Assembly: GCA_031291725.1 (NCBI GenBank)
Contig: JARLIM010000034.1
Span: 124,001-188,000, forward strand
Source: Acetobacteraceae bacterium
GTDB taxonomy: Bacteria; Pseudomonadota; Alphaproteobacteria; Acetobacterales; Acetobacteraceae
Direction: 5' to 3'
Length of the DNA stretch: 64,000 bases
Part shown: in pieces, positions 45,600 to 54,600 of the stretch
Layout of the letters: each line of letters begins with the position of its first letter
Position numbering within the stretch: position 1 is the first letter of the stretch
Translations under genes and position numbers: made by a program
Notes under the pieces: model-generated
Database searches by the model: none
The model's input: only the letters and a program-made list of their open reading frames with translations
Told to the model about the DNA's origin: nothing

Positions 45600-46353
45600 G
45601 TTGAGTCTCCAGGGTGCAGTCGAGCAAAGCGGGATCGATTTCGCGTTCGATGATGGAGAACATGCTGTCCATGAAGCCCATCAACTGATCCGATGCCGCC
45701 ACCGCACGCTCGGCATCGCGGTCGGCGACGGCCTGGATCATCGCCAGATGACTGTCCACCGTCTGGCTTAAGCCACCGCTTGGGGCGGCCCAGTTGTGAT
45801 AGACCCAGCCGATGCGACGAAAGATGGTGTGCAGCGGGCGCAGGGTGTTTTCCAGAAACGCCTCGCCGGTGGCAGCGGCCAGCAATTGGTCGATGCGGCG
45901 ATCAAGGCGGTTGAAGGTGGCAATGTCCATCGCCGCGCCGCGCTCGCTCAGCAGGCGGGCGATGTGCAGCAATTGGTTGCGATGGGTGGGGCCGGAGCGT
46001 TCCGCCGCCAGGCGCACGACGAATCGTTCCATGTCGCGCCGCAGCAACAACAGCGTCTTCTCGCGCGTCAGATCAATCGGCGCGATGCGCAGGCCGTGGC
46101 GCGGGCGGATGATGATCAGCGTGTCGGCGGCAAGGCGGCTGACGGCTTGATGAATGGGCGTGCGACCCAGTTGAACGACATTCTGTAAATCATTGATTGA
46201 TAGAGATTGTCCCGGCTTCAGCGCGCAGGTGATGATCAATTCTTCAATGCGGTCATAGGCCTGTTCAGCCAGCGGCAATGGACGACCCGGCGCGCGTTTT
46301 TCCGGTGATTTCCCGCGTGTGAGGCGTTCGGGCTGCGGGGTGTTGGAAGCCAT
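45589..46353 (-). CDS. GntR family regulator (FadR/FCD subfamily)
   Basis: 254 residues: an N-terminal basic tail, a winged helix (LIITCALKPGQSLSINDLQN, GRTPIHQAVSRLAADTLI) and an all-helical FCD effector domain (NRLDRRIDQLLAAATGE, SHLAMIQAVADRD) which usually binds a sugar acid with a metal. First gene of the gntR-kdgK-eda operon, divergent from the idn operon. A 24-bp palindrome starts 29 bp upstream of its ATG and is its probable operator, so it likely controls both directions in response to a sugar acid such as gluconate, idonate or KDG. Confidence 0.88.
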   Translation of the reverse strand: MASNTPQPERLTRGKSPEKRAPGRPLPLAEQAYDRIEELIITCALKPGQSLSINDLQNVVQLGRTPIHQAVSRLAADTLIIIRPRHGLRIAPIDLTREKTLLLLRRDMERFVVRLAAERSGPTHRNQLLHIARLLSERGAAMDIATFNRLDRRIDQLLAAATGEAFLENTLRPLHTIFRRIGWVYHNWAAPSGGLSQTVDSHLAMIQAVADRDAERAVAASDQLMGFMDSMFSIIEREIDPALLDCTLETQLAS

Positions 46354-46381
46354 CTTCTGTGTCCTGTTCCACCCGAATCTA

Positions 46382-46405
46382 CATATTGTGATATTTCACA
46401 GTATG
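46382..46405. promoter_or_regulatory. 24-bp palindromic operator between gntR and the idn operon
   Basis: CATATTGTGATA and TTTCACAGTATG are inverted copies matching at 10 of 12 positions, with an inner TGTGA-N4-TCACA. It is the only strong palindrome in the gntR/idn divergent region. The N4 spacing differs from the N6 of CRP sites, favouring the local GntR-type regulator. Confidence 0.55.
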
Positions 46406-46479
46406 CATTACGGTTAACGTCATCGCAATCATCGTGACACATAGCGTGTTACCGTGGGTGGGGGCGAGGGGAGGCGCGG

Positions 46480-46599
46480 TTGAAAATCACCAAGATCGAG
46501 ACTTTGCGCGCCGAGATGGCCGCAATTCTCCTCCGCCTTCCTGTGCGCTCTGAGCCTGTCAGCTGTTCTGATCTCATTGTCCGCCGGAGTGAAATCTGA
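46480..46599 (+). CDS. 39-codon ORF, probable remnant of an enolase-superfamily sugar-acid dehydratase
   Basis: Starts TTG with a strong GGGGAGG ribosome site 6 bases upstream and ends in a TGATG overlap with idnO. The product begins LKITKIETLRAEM, which resembles the first strand of mandelate-racemase/dehydratase-family proteins (often MKIT-IET-R), then diverges and ends IVRRSEI. It is far too short to be an enzyme. A gluconate dehydratase is the step missing between IdnO and KdgK, so an internal deletion leaving the two ends of such a gene is my favoured reading. A leader peptide that couples translation to idnO is the alternative. The homology claim rests on about ten residues. Confidence 0.45.
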   Translation: MKITKIETLRAEMAAILLRLPVRSEPVSCSDLIVRRSEI

Positions 46600-47366
46600 T
46601 GTCCACGAAGCTTTTCGATCTGTCGGGCAAGACCGCCCTGATCACCGGCTCCTCGCGCGGTTTGGGCCGGGCGATGGCGGAAGGATTGGCGGCGGCGGGT
46701 GCGGCGGTGGTGCTCAATGGCGTCGATGCGCAGCGCCTGTCCGACGCTGCCGCGCAGATGCGCGCGCAGGGTTACACCGTGCATGAGTCGGCGTTCGATG
46801 TGGTCGATGAAGCCGCCGTGCTGGCGGCCTTCGAAGCGTTGGATGCCCAGGGCATCGAGATCGACATTCTCATCAACAATGCGGGCATTCAGTTCCGCAA
46901 GCCGCTGGCCGAGCTGGAGACAGCCGATTGGCGGCGTGTGGTGGACACCAATTTGACGGCGGCCTTCGTGATCGGGCGTGAGGCGGGGCGGCGCATGCTG
47001 ACGCGCAAGCGCGGCAAGATCATCAATATCGGCTCGCTGATGAGCGGCCTCGGCCGCGTCACCGTCGGCCCCTACACGGCGGCGAAGGCGGGCATCAAGG
47101 CGCTGACGCAGACGATGACCGCCGAATGGGCCGAGCATGGCATTCAGGCCAATGCCATCGGGCCGGGCTATATGCTGACGGATATGAACAAGCCGTTGAT
47201 CGAGAACGAGACCTTCAACGCCTGGGTGGTAGGCCGCACGCCCGCGCGGCGCTGGGGCAACCCCGACGAGTTGGTCGGCACGGCGATTTTCCTTGCTTCC
47301 TCTGCGTCGGACTACGTGTCCGGCCAGATCATCTATGTCGATGGCGGCATGACCGCGATCCTTTGA
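46599..47366 (+). CDS. idnO: Gluconate 5-dehydrogenase / 5-ketogluconate reductase (SDR)
   Basis: 255 residues, classical SDR: FDLSGKTALITGSSRGLGRA, NNAGIQFRKPLAEL, and catalytic YTAAK, ending QIIYVDGGMTAIL. NNAGIQ-RKP is characteristic of gluconate 5-dehydrogenases. It reduces 5-keto-D-gluconate to D-gluconate (or the reverse). The ATG overlaps the stop of the 39-codon ORF by one base. idnD follows after 13 bp, which supports the assignment. Confidence 0.87.
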   Translation: MSTKLFDLSGKTALITGSSRGLGRAMAEGLAAAGAAVVLNGVDAQRLSDAAAQMRAQGYTVHESAFDVVDEAAVLAAFEALDAQGIEIDILINNAGIQFRKPLAELETADWRRVVDTNLTAAFVIGREAGRRMLTRKRGKIINIGSLMSGLGRVTVGPYTAAKAGIKALTQTMTAEWAEHGIQANAIGPGYMLTDMNKPLIENETFNAWVVGRTPARRWGNPDELVGTAIFLASSASDYVSGQIIYVDGGMTAIL

Positions 47367-47379
47367 AGGAATTGCCACG

Positions 47380-48411
47380 ATGAAAGCCGTTGTCATTCAC
47401 GCCGCCCATGATTTGCGCGTCGAGGATTTCGTCAATCCGCCGATGGGTCCGAATGATGTGGAGGTCCGCATCAGCAATGGCGGCATTTGTGGGTCGGATT
47501 TGCATTATTACCACGATGGCGGCTTCGGCACCGTGCGGGTGCGCGAGAAGATGGCGCTGGGCCATGAGATCGCGGGCGTTGTGGCCGCAATCGGTGCGAA
47601 GGTGACCGCCGTTCAGGTGGGCGACAAGGTGGCGGTCAATCCGAGCCTGCCGTGCAATGTGTGCAAATACTGCCTTGAGGGCAAACCGCGCCATTGTCTG
47701 GATATGCGCTTCTTCGGCAGTGCGATGCGCTTTCCGCATGTGCAGGGCGGGTTCCGCGAAATGCTGGTGTGTTCGGAAGTGCAGGCGGTGAAGCTGCCTG
47801 CCGGTATGGCGCTGGAACGTGCCGCCTTTGCCGAGCCGCTGTCGGTGTGTCTGCACGCCGCCAATCAGGCCGGGCAATTGCAAGGCCGCCGCGTGTTGGT
47901 CACCGGCACCGGGCCGATTGGCGCGCTGTGCATCATGGTCGCCCGGCAGGCGGGGGCGCGGGAGATTGTCACGACCGATCTGTCGGACGCCCCCTTGGCC
48001 ATCGCCCGCAAGGTGGGGGCCGATCTGGCGATCAATGTGCGCAACGATGCCGATCGGTTGAGCAAATTCAGCGCCGATAAGGGCTATTTCGACGTGGTGT
48101 TCGAATGCTCGGGCAGTGGCCCGGCCTTGGCCTCGGCAATTGCGGTGGCGCGTCCGGGCGCGGTGGTGGTGCAGGTGGGCATTGGCGGCGACATCGCCGT
48201 GCCGCTCAACGTGTTGGTGGCCAAGGAAATTCAGCTGCGCGGCACGTTCCGCTTCGATGCGGAATTCGATTGGGCGGTGGATTTCCTGGCCTCCGGTGCC
48301 ATCGACGTCGCACCCCTGCTGACGGAAATCGTGCCGATGGGCGATGCGGTGCGTGCGTTCGATCTGGCGTCTGACCGGTCGCGGGCGATGAAGGTTCAAT
48401 TGGCGTTCTAA
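47380..48411 (+). CDS. idnD: L-idonate 5-dehydrogenase (zinc alcohol dehydrogenase family)
   Basis: 343 residues. Catalytic zinc ligands sit in GGICGSDLHYYHDGG and LGHE, structural zinc ligands in CNVCKYCLEGKPRHC, and the NAD(P) site is VTGTGPIGALCIMVARQAGA. DMRFFGSAMRFPHVQGGF closely matches the equivalent stretch of E. coli IdnD. It oxidises L-idonate to 5-keto-D-gluconate. AAGGAA precedes the ATG by about 9 bases. The reactions of IdnD and IdnO feed gluconate towards KdgK and Eda encoded on the other arm. Confidence 0.92.
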   Translation: MKAVVIHAAHDLRVEDFVNPPMGPNDVEVRISNGGICGSDLHYYHDGGFGTVRVREKMALGHEIAGVVAAIGAKVTAVQVGDKVAVNPSLPCNVCKYCLEGKPRHCLDMRFFGSAMRFPHVQGGFREMLVCSEVQAVKLPAGMALERAAFAEPLSVCLHAANQAGQLQGRRVLVTGTGPIGALCIMVARQAGAREIVTTDLSDAPLAIARKVGADLAINVRNDADRLSKFSADKGYFDVVFECSGSGPALASAIAVARPGAVVVQVGIGGDIAVPLNVLVAKEIQLRGTFRFDAEFDWAVDFLASGAIDVAPLLTEIVPMGDAVRAFDLASDRSRAMKVQLAF

Positions 48412-48437
48412 CAAATTCAACAGGGGGAAACTCAAAC

Positions 48438-49799
48438 ATGTCGTCACCAACTATCCCACAGGCGGCCATGAATGACGCGGTGCGTCATCTGGTCACGAAC
48501 TATAATCCGAAAGGCAACAAGATCGGCTGGCTGATGATGTCGTCGATCCTGGTGGAAGCCTGGGATCTGTACTCCATCGCCTTCGTGCTGGTGTTCATCA
48601 AGGCCCAGTACAATCCCGATCCGTTGCTGCTCGGCCTTGCCGCCGCCGCCACCCAGGGCGGCGCGTTGTTCGGGGCGATTGCCGGCGGCTGGTTGGCCGA
48701 CAAGATCGGCCGCCGCGTGATGTTCCTGGCCACGATGATCATGTTCATCATCGTCGCCTTGGCACAGGCTTTCGTGCAGAGCGTTGAAGTGCTGGTGGTT
48801 GTGCGCTTCATCCTCGGCGTGCCGCTCGGCTCGGACATCTCCAACGGCTACACCTACATCATGGACAGCATGGCCAAGGGTGAGCGCGAGGTGATGGGCA
48901 ATCGCTGGCAGTTCATGTTCGCGGTGGGCGAAGTGCTGACGCTTGCGGTGATTGCGGTGTTCCTGCTGATGAATCTTGACCACGAACTGGTCTGGCGCAT
49001 CACGCTCGGCCTGGGCGCTGTGCCCGCCCTGATCATTCTGCTGATGCGGCACGATCTGCCGGAAACCGCCGTGTGGCTGGTGCGTCGCGGTAAGTTCCGT
49101 GAGGCGAAGAAAGTGGCGATGGACATGTATAATGATCCGCTCGCCATGCTGCCGGATCACGACGTGGTGGTGCCGCAGCCGAAAGCCGGTGAGTTCCTGT
49201 CTGACCTCAAGAGCGACCCGATCCGCTGGCGCGCGACGATCTATGGCTGGATCGCCTGCTTCTGCCAGGGGTCTGAGTTCTCCACCTTCGGCTTCTATCT
49301 GCCGGTGCTGTTCGTGATGGTGGGCGTGTCCTCTGTGCTCGGCACCGATCTGGTGACGATGGTGCTGTTCACCTTTGCCGGTATCGCCGGTTGGGTTGGG
49401 CCGATGCTGACGCCGAAACTGGGCCAGCGCGGCATTGCACGCTGGGGCTTCGGCATTGTGTTCTTCTCGCTGCTGTTTGCGGCCTGGGCGATCTATGCCG
49501 GTCACACGATGCTGTTGCCGTTTGCGGCGGCCGCCATGCTGTGGGGCCATTATTGGGATGCGTCGAACTGCATGACCATCCCCTCAGTGGTCGCCAAGCC
49601 GCAATATCGCGGCACCGCCTCGGGCTTCAGCTATATGTTCGTCAAAGCGCCGTCATTCCTGGCGATCTTCCTGTTCCCGTCGCTGTTCGCAGCCATCGGG
49701 CAGGCTGGCGCGACGCTGTTCTGTGCGATTTTCCCGCTGGTGGGCTGGCTGGCCGCCACGTTCATTCTGCCGGAAATCTACGGCTATGAGCACGATTGA
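48438..49799 (+). CDS. MFS transporter, sugar-acid porter-like
   Basis: 453 residues with 12 predicted membrane segments. GGWLADKIGRRVMF is the sugar-porter-type motif between TM2 and TM3, and PETAVWLVRRGKFREAKK precedes the central loop as in sugar and metabolite:H+ symporters. The start has GGGGGAAA 9 bases upstream. Third gene after idnO-idnD, so uptake of L-idonate, 5-ketogluconate or gluconate is the likely job. Confidence 0.83.
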   Translation: MSSPTIPQAAMNDAVRHLVTNYNPKGNKIGWLMMSSILVEAWDLYSIAFVLVFIKAQYNPDPLLLGLAAAATQGGALFGAIAGGWLADKIGRRVMFLATMIMFIIVALAQAFVQSVEVLVVVRFILGVPLGSDISNGYTYIMDSMAKGEREVMGNRWQFMFAVGEVLTLAVIAVFLLMNLDHELVWRITLGLGAVPALIILLMRHDLPETAVWLVRRGKFREAKKVAMDMYNDPLAMLPDHDVVVPQPKAGEFLSDLKSDPIRWRATIYGWIACFCQGSEFSTFGFYLPVLFVMVGVSSVLGTDLVTMVLFTFAGIAGWVGPMLTPKLGQRGIARWGFGIVFFSLLFAAWAIYAGHTMLLPFAAAAMLWGHYWDASNCMTIPSVVAKPQYRGTASGFSYMFVKAPSFLAIFLFPSLFAAIGQAGATLFCAIFPLVGWLAATFILPEIYGYEHD

Positions 49800-49876
49800 T
49801 CTGGGCTGAGGGGTCAAGCAAAGCGGGCGTCAGGGGAGACCTTGGCGCCTGATTTGTTGATAGTGTTGCACGGCAC

Positions 49877-49906
49877 GTTCAGGTAAACGCAGTGAACGCA
49901 TGTTCA
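49877..49906. promoter_or_regulatory. Candidate TetR operator overlapping the tetR start
   Basis: GTTCA-N11-TGAAC-N4-GTTCA; the inner TGAACGCATGTTCA is a perfect palindrome that includes the ATG at 49900. Binding here would repress tetR itself. A TGAAC half-site also occurs at about 50557 upstream of the efflux genes. Confidence 0.38.
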
Positions 49907-50541
49907 ATTTGACCGCAAACTGTCCGATCCGACATCGCAAGCCCCGAGGCCAGGGGGCGTCGCGACGTGGCGAGATCATTGCGGCGGCCACGCGGATTTT
50001 TGTCGAAGAGGGCGTGGCCGCGGCGACGATGCGGCGGATTGCGGCGGCCGTTGGCGTGTCTCCGACGGCGTTGTATGTCTATTTCCCCGACAAGGAAGCC
50101 ATTCTGGCGGCCATTGCCAGCGGGTGGTTCGCGGAATTGCTGGCGGCATTGGAAGCCAGCCAGAATTCCAGCCATGACACCGTGACGCAGTTTCGCGCCG
50201 GTTTGCGCACCTATATCGAATTCGGCGCCGCCCGGCCGGACAGCTACCGCCTGACCTTCCTGGCCGCCCCGCCGCCGCAATCGGGCGGCGAGCCGTGCAG
50301 CAACATTCCCGAGGCCGATAGCTCGTTCGACATCCTGGTCAGCGGCGTGATGGCGATGATGCAGGAAGGCCGGTTCCGCCAGGATGACCCGGCGAAGGTG
50401 GCCGAGACGATCTGGGCGGCGCTGCATGGGCTGACGATTTTGCTGATCGATCAGACCTCTCATCTGACCACACCCAAGGATGTCCTGATCGAGGCGATGC
50501 TCGGCATGATCATCAGCGGATTTTCGACGGTGAATCCTTAA
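49900..50541 (+). CDS. TetR family transcriptional regulator
   Basis: 213 residues. The N-terminal helix-turn-helix is SRRGEIIAAATRIFVEEGVA followed by TMRRIAAAVGVSPTALYVYF; the C-terminal part (WHG-type TetR_C, about 90-200) would bind a hydrophobic effector. It is 58 bp upstream of the RND adaptor gene on the same strand and is the probable repressor of that efflux system. Confidence 0.87.
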   Translation: MFNLTANCPIRHRKPRGQGASRRGEIIAAATRIFVEEGVAAATMRRIAAAVGVSPTALYVYFPDKEAILAAIASGWFAELLAALEASQNSSHDTVTQFRAGLRTYIEFGAARPDSYRLTFLAAPPPQSGGEPCSNIPEADSSFDILVSGVMAMMQEGRFRQDDPAKVAETIWAALHGLTILLIDQTSHLTTPKDVLIEAMLGMIISGFSTVNP

Positions 50542-50599
50542 CTGCACGTTGTCAACTGAACATCGTTAATGTATCTCATGGACAGCCAGGAGTCTGTCG

Positions 50600-51670
50600 A
50601 TGTTGTGCAAGCGCATGTTTCTTCTCCCGCCCGTTCTGTTCGCCCTGACAGCGGCAGATGCGCCGCCGCCGCGTCCGGTGCGGGTGGCGGTGGTGGCGTA
50701 TGCGCAGGCGCAGGTGCCGTTGATCCTGTCGGGCAGTGTGCAGGCGCGCATTCAGGCCGATCTGGGCTTTCGGGTGGGTGGCAAGATCATTCGTCGCCCG
50801 GTGGATATTGGCCGCCACGTGCAGGCGGGCGATGTGCTGGCGGAACTCGACCCCGCCGATCTCAGCCGCGCCGCCGAATCGGCCGAGGCGGCGTGGCGCT
50901 CGGCGCAGGCCAATGCGGTGCAGGCCGATGCCGATCTGCGGCGCTACCAACAGCTTGGCAGCAACTCCGCCGCCTATCTGCCGTCGGAATATGATCGCCG
51001 CGTGGCCATGGCCCGCGTGGCGCAGGAGGCGGCGGTGCAGGCGCAACGTCAGCTCGATCTGGCGCGCAACCAACTCAGCTATGGCAGGCTGACGGCGGAT
51101 GCGGATGGCATCGTCGCCGCCGTTCCCGCACAGACCGGGCAGGTGGTTGCCGCCGGGCAGCCGGTGGTGACGCTGGCGCATGGCGATGAGATCGAGATTG
51201 TGGCCGATGTGCCGGAAAACCGGCTGGAGGATCTGCGCCATGCCGACTCCATCGATGTCCGGCTCTGGGCGTTGCCCGATCTGGTGCTGCCTGCACGTCT
51301 GCGTGAACTCGGCGGATTGGCCGATCCGGCCAGCCGCACCTTCGCCGTCAAGCTTGCCATCCCGGACGCCCCGCGCGACCGGTTGGCGCTTGGCATGACC
51401 GCCACCGTGACCGTCAACCGCCCCAGCCATCGCGTGGCGGCGCTGCCGTCCGGGGCGTTGACCGACGATGCGGGCAGCCCCGCCGTGTGGGTGCTCGACC
51501 CTGCCAGCCATCACGCCAGCAAGCATCGCGTGCAGGTTGGCTTCTATGATCGCGACGGCCACGTGTTCCTGGCCAGCGGGGTGCGGGAGGGCGAGAGCGT
51601 GATCACCGCGGGGGTTGGCGCGATCACACCGGATATGGCGCTCACCCCCTGGGCAGGGGCGGCACGATGA
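50600..51670 (+). CDS. RND efflux periplasmic adaptor subunit
   Basis: 356 residues of the membrane-fusion family: signal-like N-terminus (MFLLPPVLFALTAADAPPPR, no lipobox Cys), lipoyl half GFRVGGKIIRRPVDIGRHVQ, short coiled-coil at about 85-150, second lipoyl half GIVAAVPAQTGQVVAAGQPV, then barrel domains. CAGGAG is 8 bases before the ATG. Its stop overlaps the RND pump start (ATGA). No outer-membrane factor gene is present. Confidence 0.86.
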   Translation: MLCKRMFLLPPVLFALTAADAPPPRPVRVAVVAYAQAQVPLILSGSVQARIQADLGFRVGGKIIRRPVDIGRHVQAGDVLAELDPADLSRAAESAEAAWRSAQANAVQADADLRRYQQLGSNSAAYLPSEYDRRVAMARVAQEAAVQAQRQLDLARNQLSYGRLTADADGIVAAVPAQTGQVVAAGQPVVTLAHGDEIEIVADVPENRLEDLRHADSIDVRLWALPDLVLPARLRELGGLADPASRTFAVKLAIPDAPRDRLALGMTATVTVNRPSHRVAALPSGALTDDAGSPAVWVLDPASHHASKHRVQVGFYDRDGHVFLASGVREGESVITAGVGAITPDMALTPWAGAAR

Positions 51671-54600
51671 GCGGCTTTAACCTCTCTGCCTGGGCGCTGC
51701 GGCACAGATCGCTCACGCTGTTCGCCATGATCGCCATCGCGGCGGCGGGCGCGATGTCCTATTTTCAGCTTGGCCGCGCGGAAGATCCGATTTTCACCAT
51801 CAAGCAGATGGTCGTCGTCGTCGATTGGCCCGGTGCCGCGTCGGAGGAGATGGCGCGGCAGGTGGTCGATCCCATCGAGCGCAAGCTGGAGGAATTGGCG
51901 CATCTGGATAAGCTGGACAGCCAAACCCAGCCCGGACACGCCGTCATCACCGTCAGCTTGCGTGACGACACCCAACCCGCCGATGTGCAGAAGCTGTGGT
52001 ATCAGGTGCGCAAGAAGATCGCCGACCTTGCCCCAGCACTGCCGCCCGGCATTCAGGGGCCGTATTTCAACGACGAATTCGGCGACACGTTTTCCATTGT
52101 CTACGCGCTGACCGGCGACGGGTTTTCGCTGCCGGAGTTGAAGCATGTGGCCGAGGATATTCGCGAGCAACTGCTGAGCGTGCCGAAAATCGGCAAGATC
52201 GCGCTCTACGGCACGCAGGATGAGCGGATCGCCATTGAGGTTTCGGTGCGCAAGCTGGCCGAACTCGGGCTGTCGCTGTCCGATGTCTATGCGGTGATTC
52301 AGAAAGAGAACGCGATTGCCGATTCCGGCTTCGTCGATGCCGCACATGACCGTATTCGCGTGCGCACCCGCCCGGATGTGGACGGGGTGCGGGCGCTGGC
52401 GGCGTTGCCGATTCCGGTGCATGGTCATTTGCTGCGCCTGGGCGATTTCGCCACCATCCGCCGCACCACCATCGACCCGCCGGAATCGACGATGCGGGTG
52501 GATGGCAAGCCCGCGCTGGGGATCGGCGTTTCGATGGCCGATGGCGGCAATATTCTCGATCTTGGCCGCAATCTGGCGCAGCGCGTGGATGAGATTGCCC
52601 CCAGCCTGCCGGTGGGCGTGCAGATGATGCGGATCAACGATCAATCGGCCGTGGTGGCTGCCGACATCGATGATTTCCAGGAGAGCTTCCTGGAGGCGTT
52701 GGCCATTGTGCTGGCGGTCAGCTTCGTCTCGCTCGGCTGGCGCACCGGCATCGTGGTGGCGATCTCGGTGCCGCTGGTGCTGGCGGGGGTGTTCGTGGGT
52801 ATGAAAATCCTCGGCATCGATCTGCAACGCATCTCGCTGGGTGCCATGGTGGTGGCGCTTGGCCTGCTGGTCGATGACGCCATCATCGCGGTGGAGACGA
52901 TGACGGTGAAGCTTGAACAGGGCTGGGACCGCTTCCGCGCCGGCAGCTTCGCCTATACCTCCACCGCCTTCCCGATGCTCACCGGCACGCTGGTCACGGC
53001 GGCGGGCTATCTGCCGATCGGCCTCGCCCAATCCAGCACCGGCGAATACACGCGCGACATCTTCCGCGTCGTGGGCCTGGCATTGGTGCTGAGCTGGTGC
53101 GTGGCGGTGTTGTTCGTGCCCTATCTGGGGGCGGCGTTGCTGCCGGAGCCGACGCATCATGTGGGCGAGGCGGAGGCGGAGAGCGCTATGTATCGCACGC
53201 CGCTGTATCGCCGCTTCCGGGCGGTGGTGGTGTGGTGCGTGCAGCGTCGTTTCGTGGTGATCGGGGTGACGGTGGCCGTCTTCGCGTTGGCGGTGGTGGG
53301 GTTCACCCAGGTGCCCAACCAGTTCTTTCCGGCTTCGGACCGGCTGGAAATCCTGATCGATGTGCGCCTGCCGGAAGGGGCGAGCTTTGCCGGCACCAGC
53401 GAGGCGGTGGCGGGGTTGGAGGCGATGTTGCAGGGCGATCCGGGCATTGTCTCCTCGGTGGCCTATACCGGCACCGGCACGCCGCGCTTCTTCCTGGCCT
53501 TCGCGCCGGAATTGGATCAGCCGAATTACGCCCAGTTCGTGATCAATACGCGCAGCATCAAGGACCGCGAAAGGCTGCTGGCCACGTTGAATGCGGCGAT
53601 TGATCGAGGTGTCAGCGGTCCGTTCGCCGATGTGCGGCTGCGCGCCTCGCGGCTGGAGCTGGGGCCGCCGGTGGGCTATCCGGTGCAGTTCCGCCTGATG
53701 GGGCCGGACCCGATGGTGTTGCGCCAGATCGGGCTAGAGGTGCAGGCGGCGATGCGCACGGCGCCCGATCTGCGCAATGTCTCGGCGTCGTGGGGGGAGC
53801 TTGGCAAGCGGGTGACGGTGCAGGTGGATCAGGACAAGGCGCGATTGCTTGGCGTGGCGTCGTCTGACATCGCAACCGTGCTCGCCACCATCCAGCAAGG
53901 CAGCACCATCACCGCGTATCGCGAGGGCACGGATCTGATCCCGGTGATCGGTCGGGCGGTGGAGTCCGAGCGATCCGATATCGCCGCCTTGGCTGACGTG
54001 CCGGTGCCGGTGGCCAATGGCGGCACGGTGCCGTTGGGGCAGATCGCGCAATTCTCCTGGGGGCTGGAGCAGCCGGTGGTCTATCGCCGCAACCGCATGC
54101 CGGTGATCGTGCTGCGCGGCGACACCCGGCCCGGCATTCAGGCTCCCGTGGCCACCGCCGAAGTGCTGCCCAGGCTTGTACCGATCCGGGCACATCTGCC
54201 GCCTGGATATCGGCTCGAAGTGGCCGGCGCGGTGGAGGAGAGTGCGAAGGGGCAGGAGAGTGTGAACATGCAAATGCCGATCATGGTGTTCGTCATGCTC
54301 ACCTTATTGATGATTCAATTGCAGTCCTTCAGCCGGATGGCGATGGTGCTGCTGACCGCGCCCTTGGGGCTGATCGGGGTGAGTGCCGCCTTGCTGCTGA
54401 CCGGCGCACCGTTCGGCTTCGTGGCGATGCTGGGCTTCATCGCATTGGCGGGCATCATCATGCGCAACTCGGTGATCCTGGTCGATCAGATCGAGCAGGA
54501 TTTGGCGGCAGGGCATAGCCAGTTCGACTCCATCGTGGAGGCGACGGTGCGCCGGGCGCGGCCGATTGCGCTGACGGCGGCGGCGGCGATTCTGGCGTTG

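Noticed and set aside
46386-46400. CRP binding site
   Set aside because: The TGTGA/TCACA pair is spaced by 4, not 6, bases and the symmetry extends beyond it, fitting a dedicated regulator better.
49800-49870. Terminator after the idn MFS gene
   Set aside because: Only a 5-bp TCAGG/CCTGA stem with a long loop and a weak T-rich tail; not convincing.
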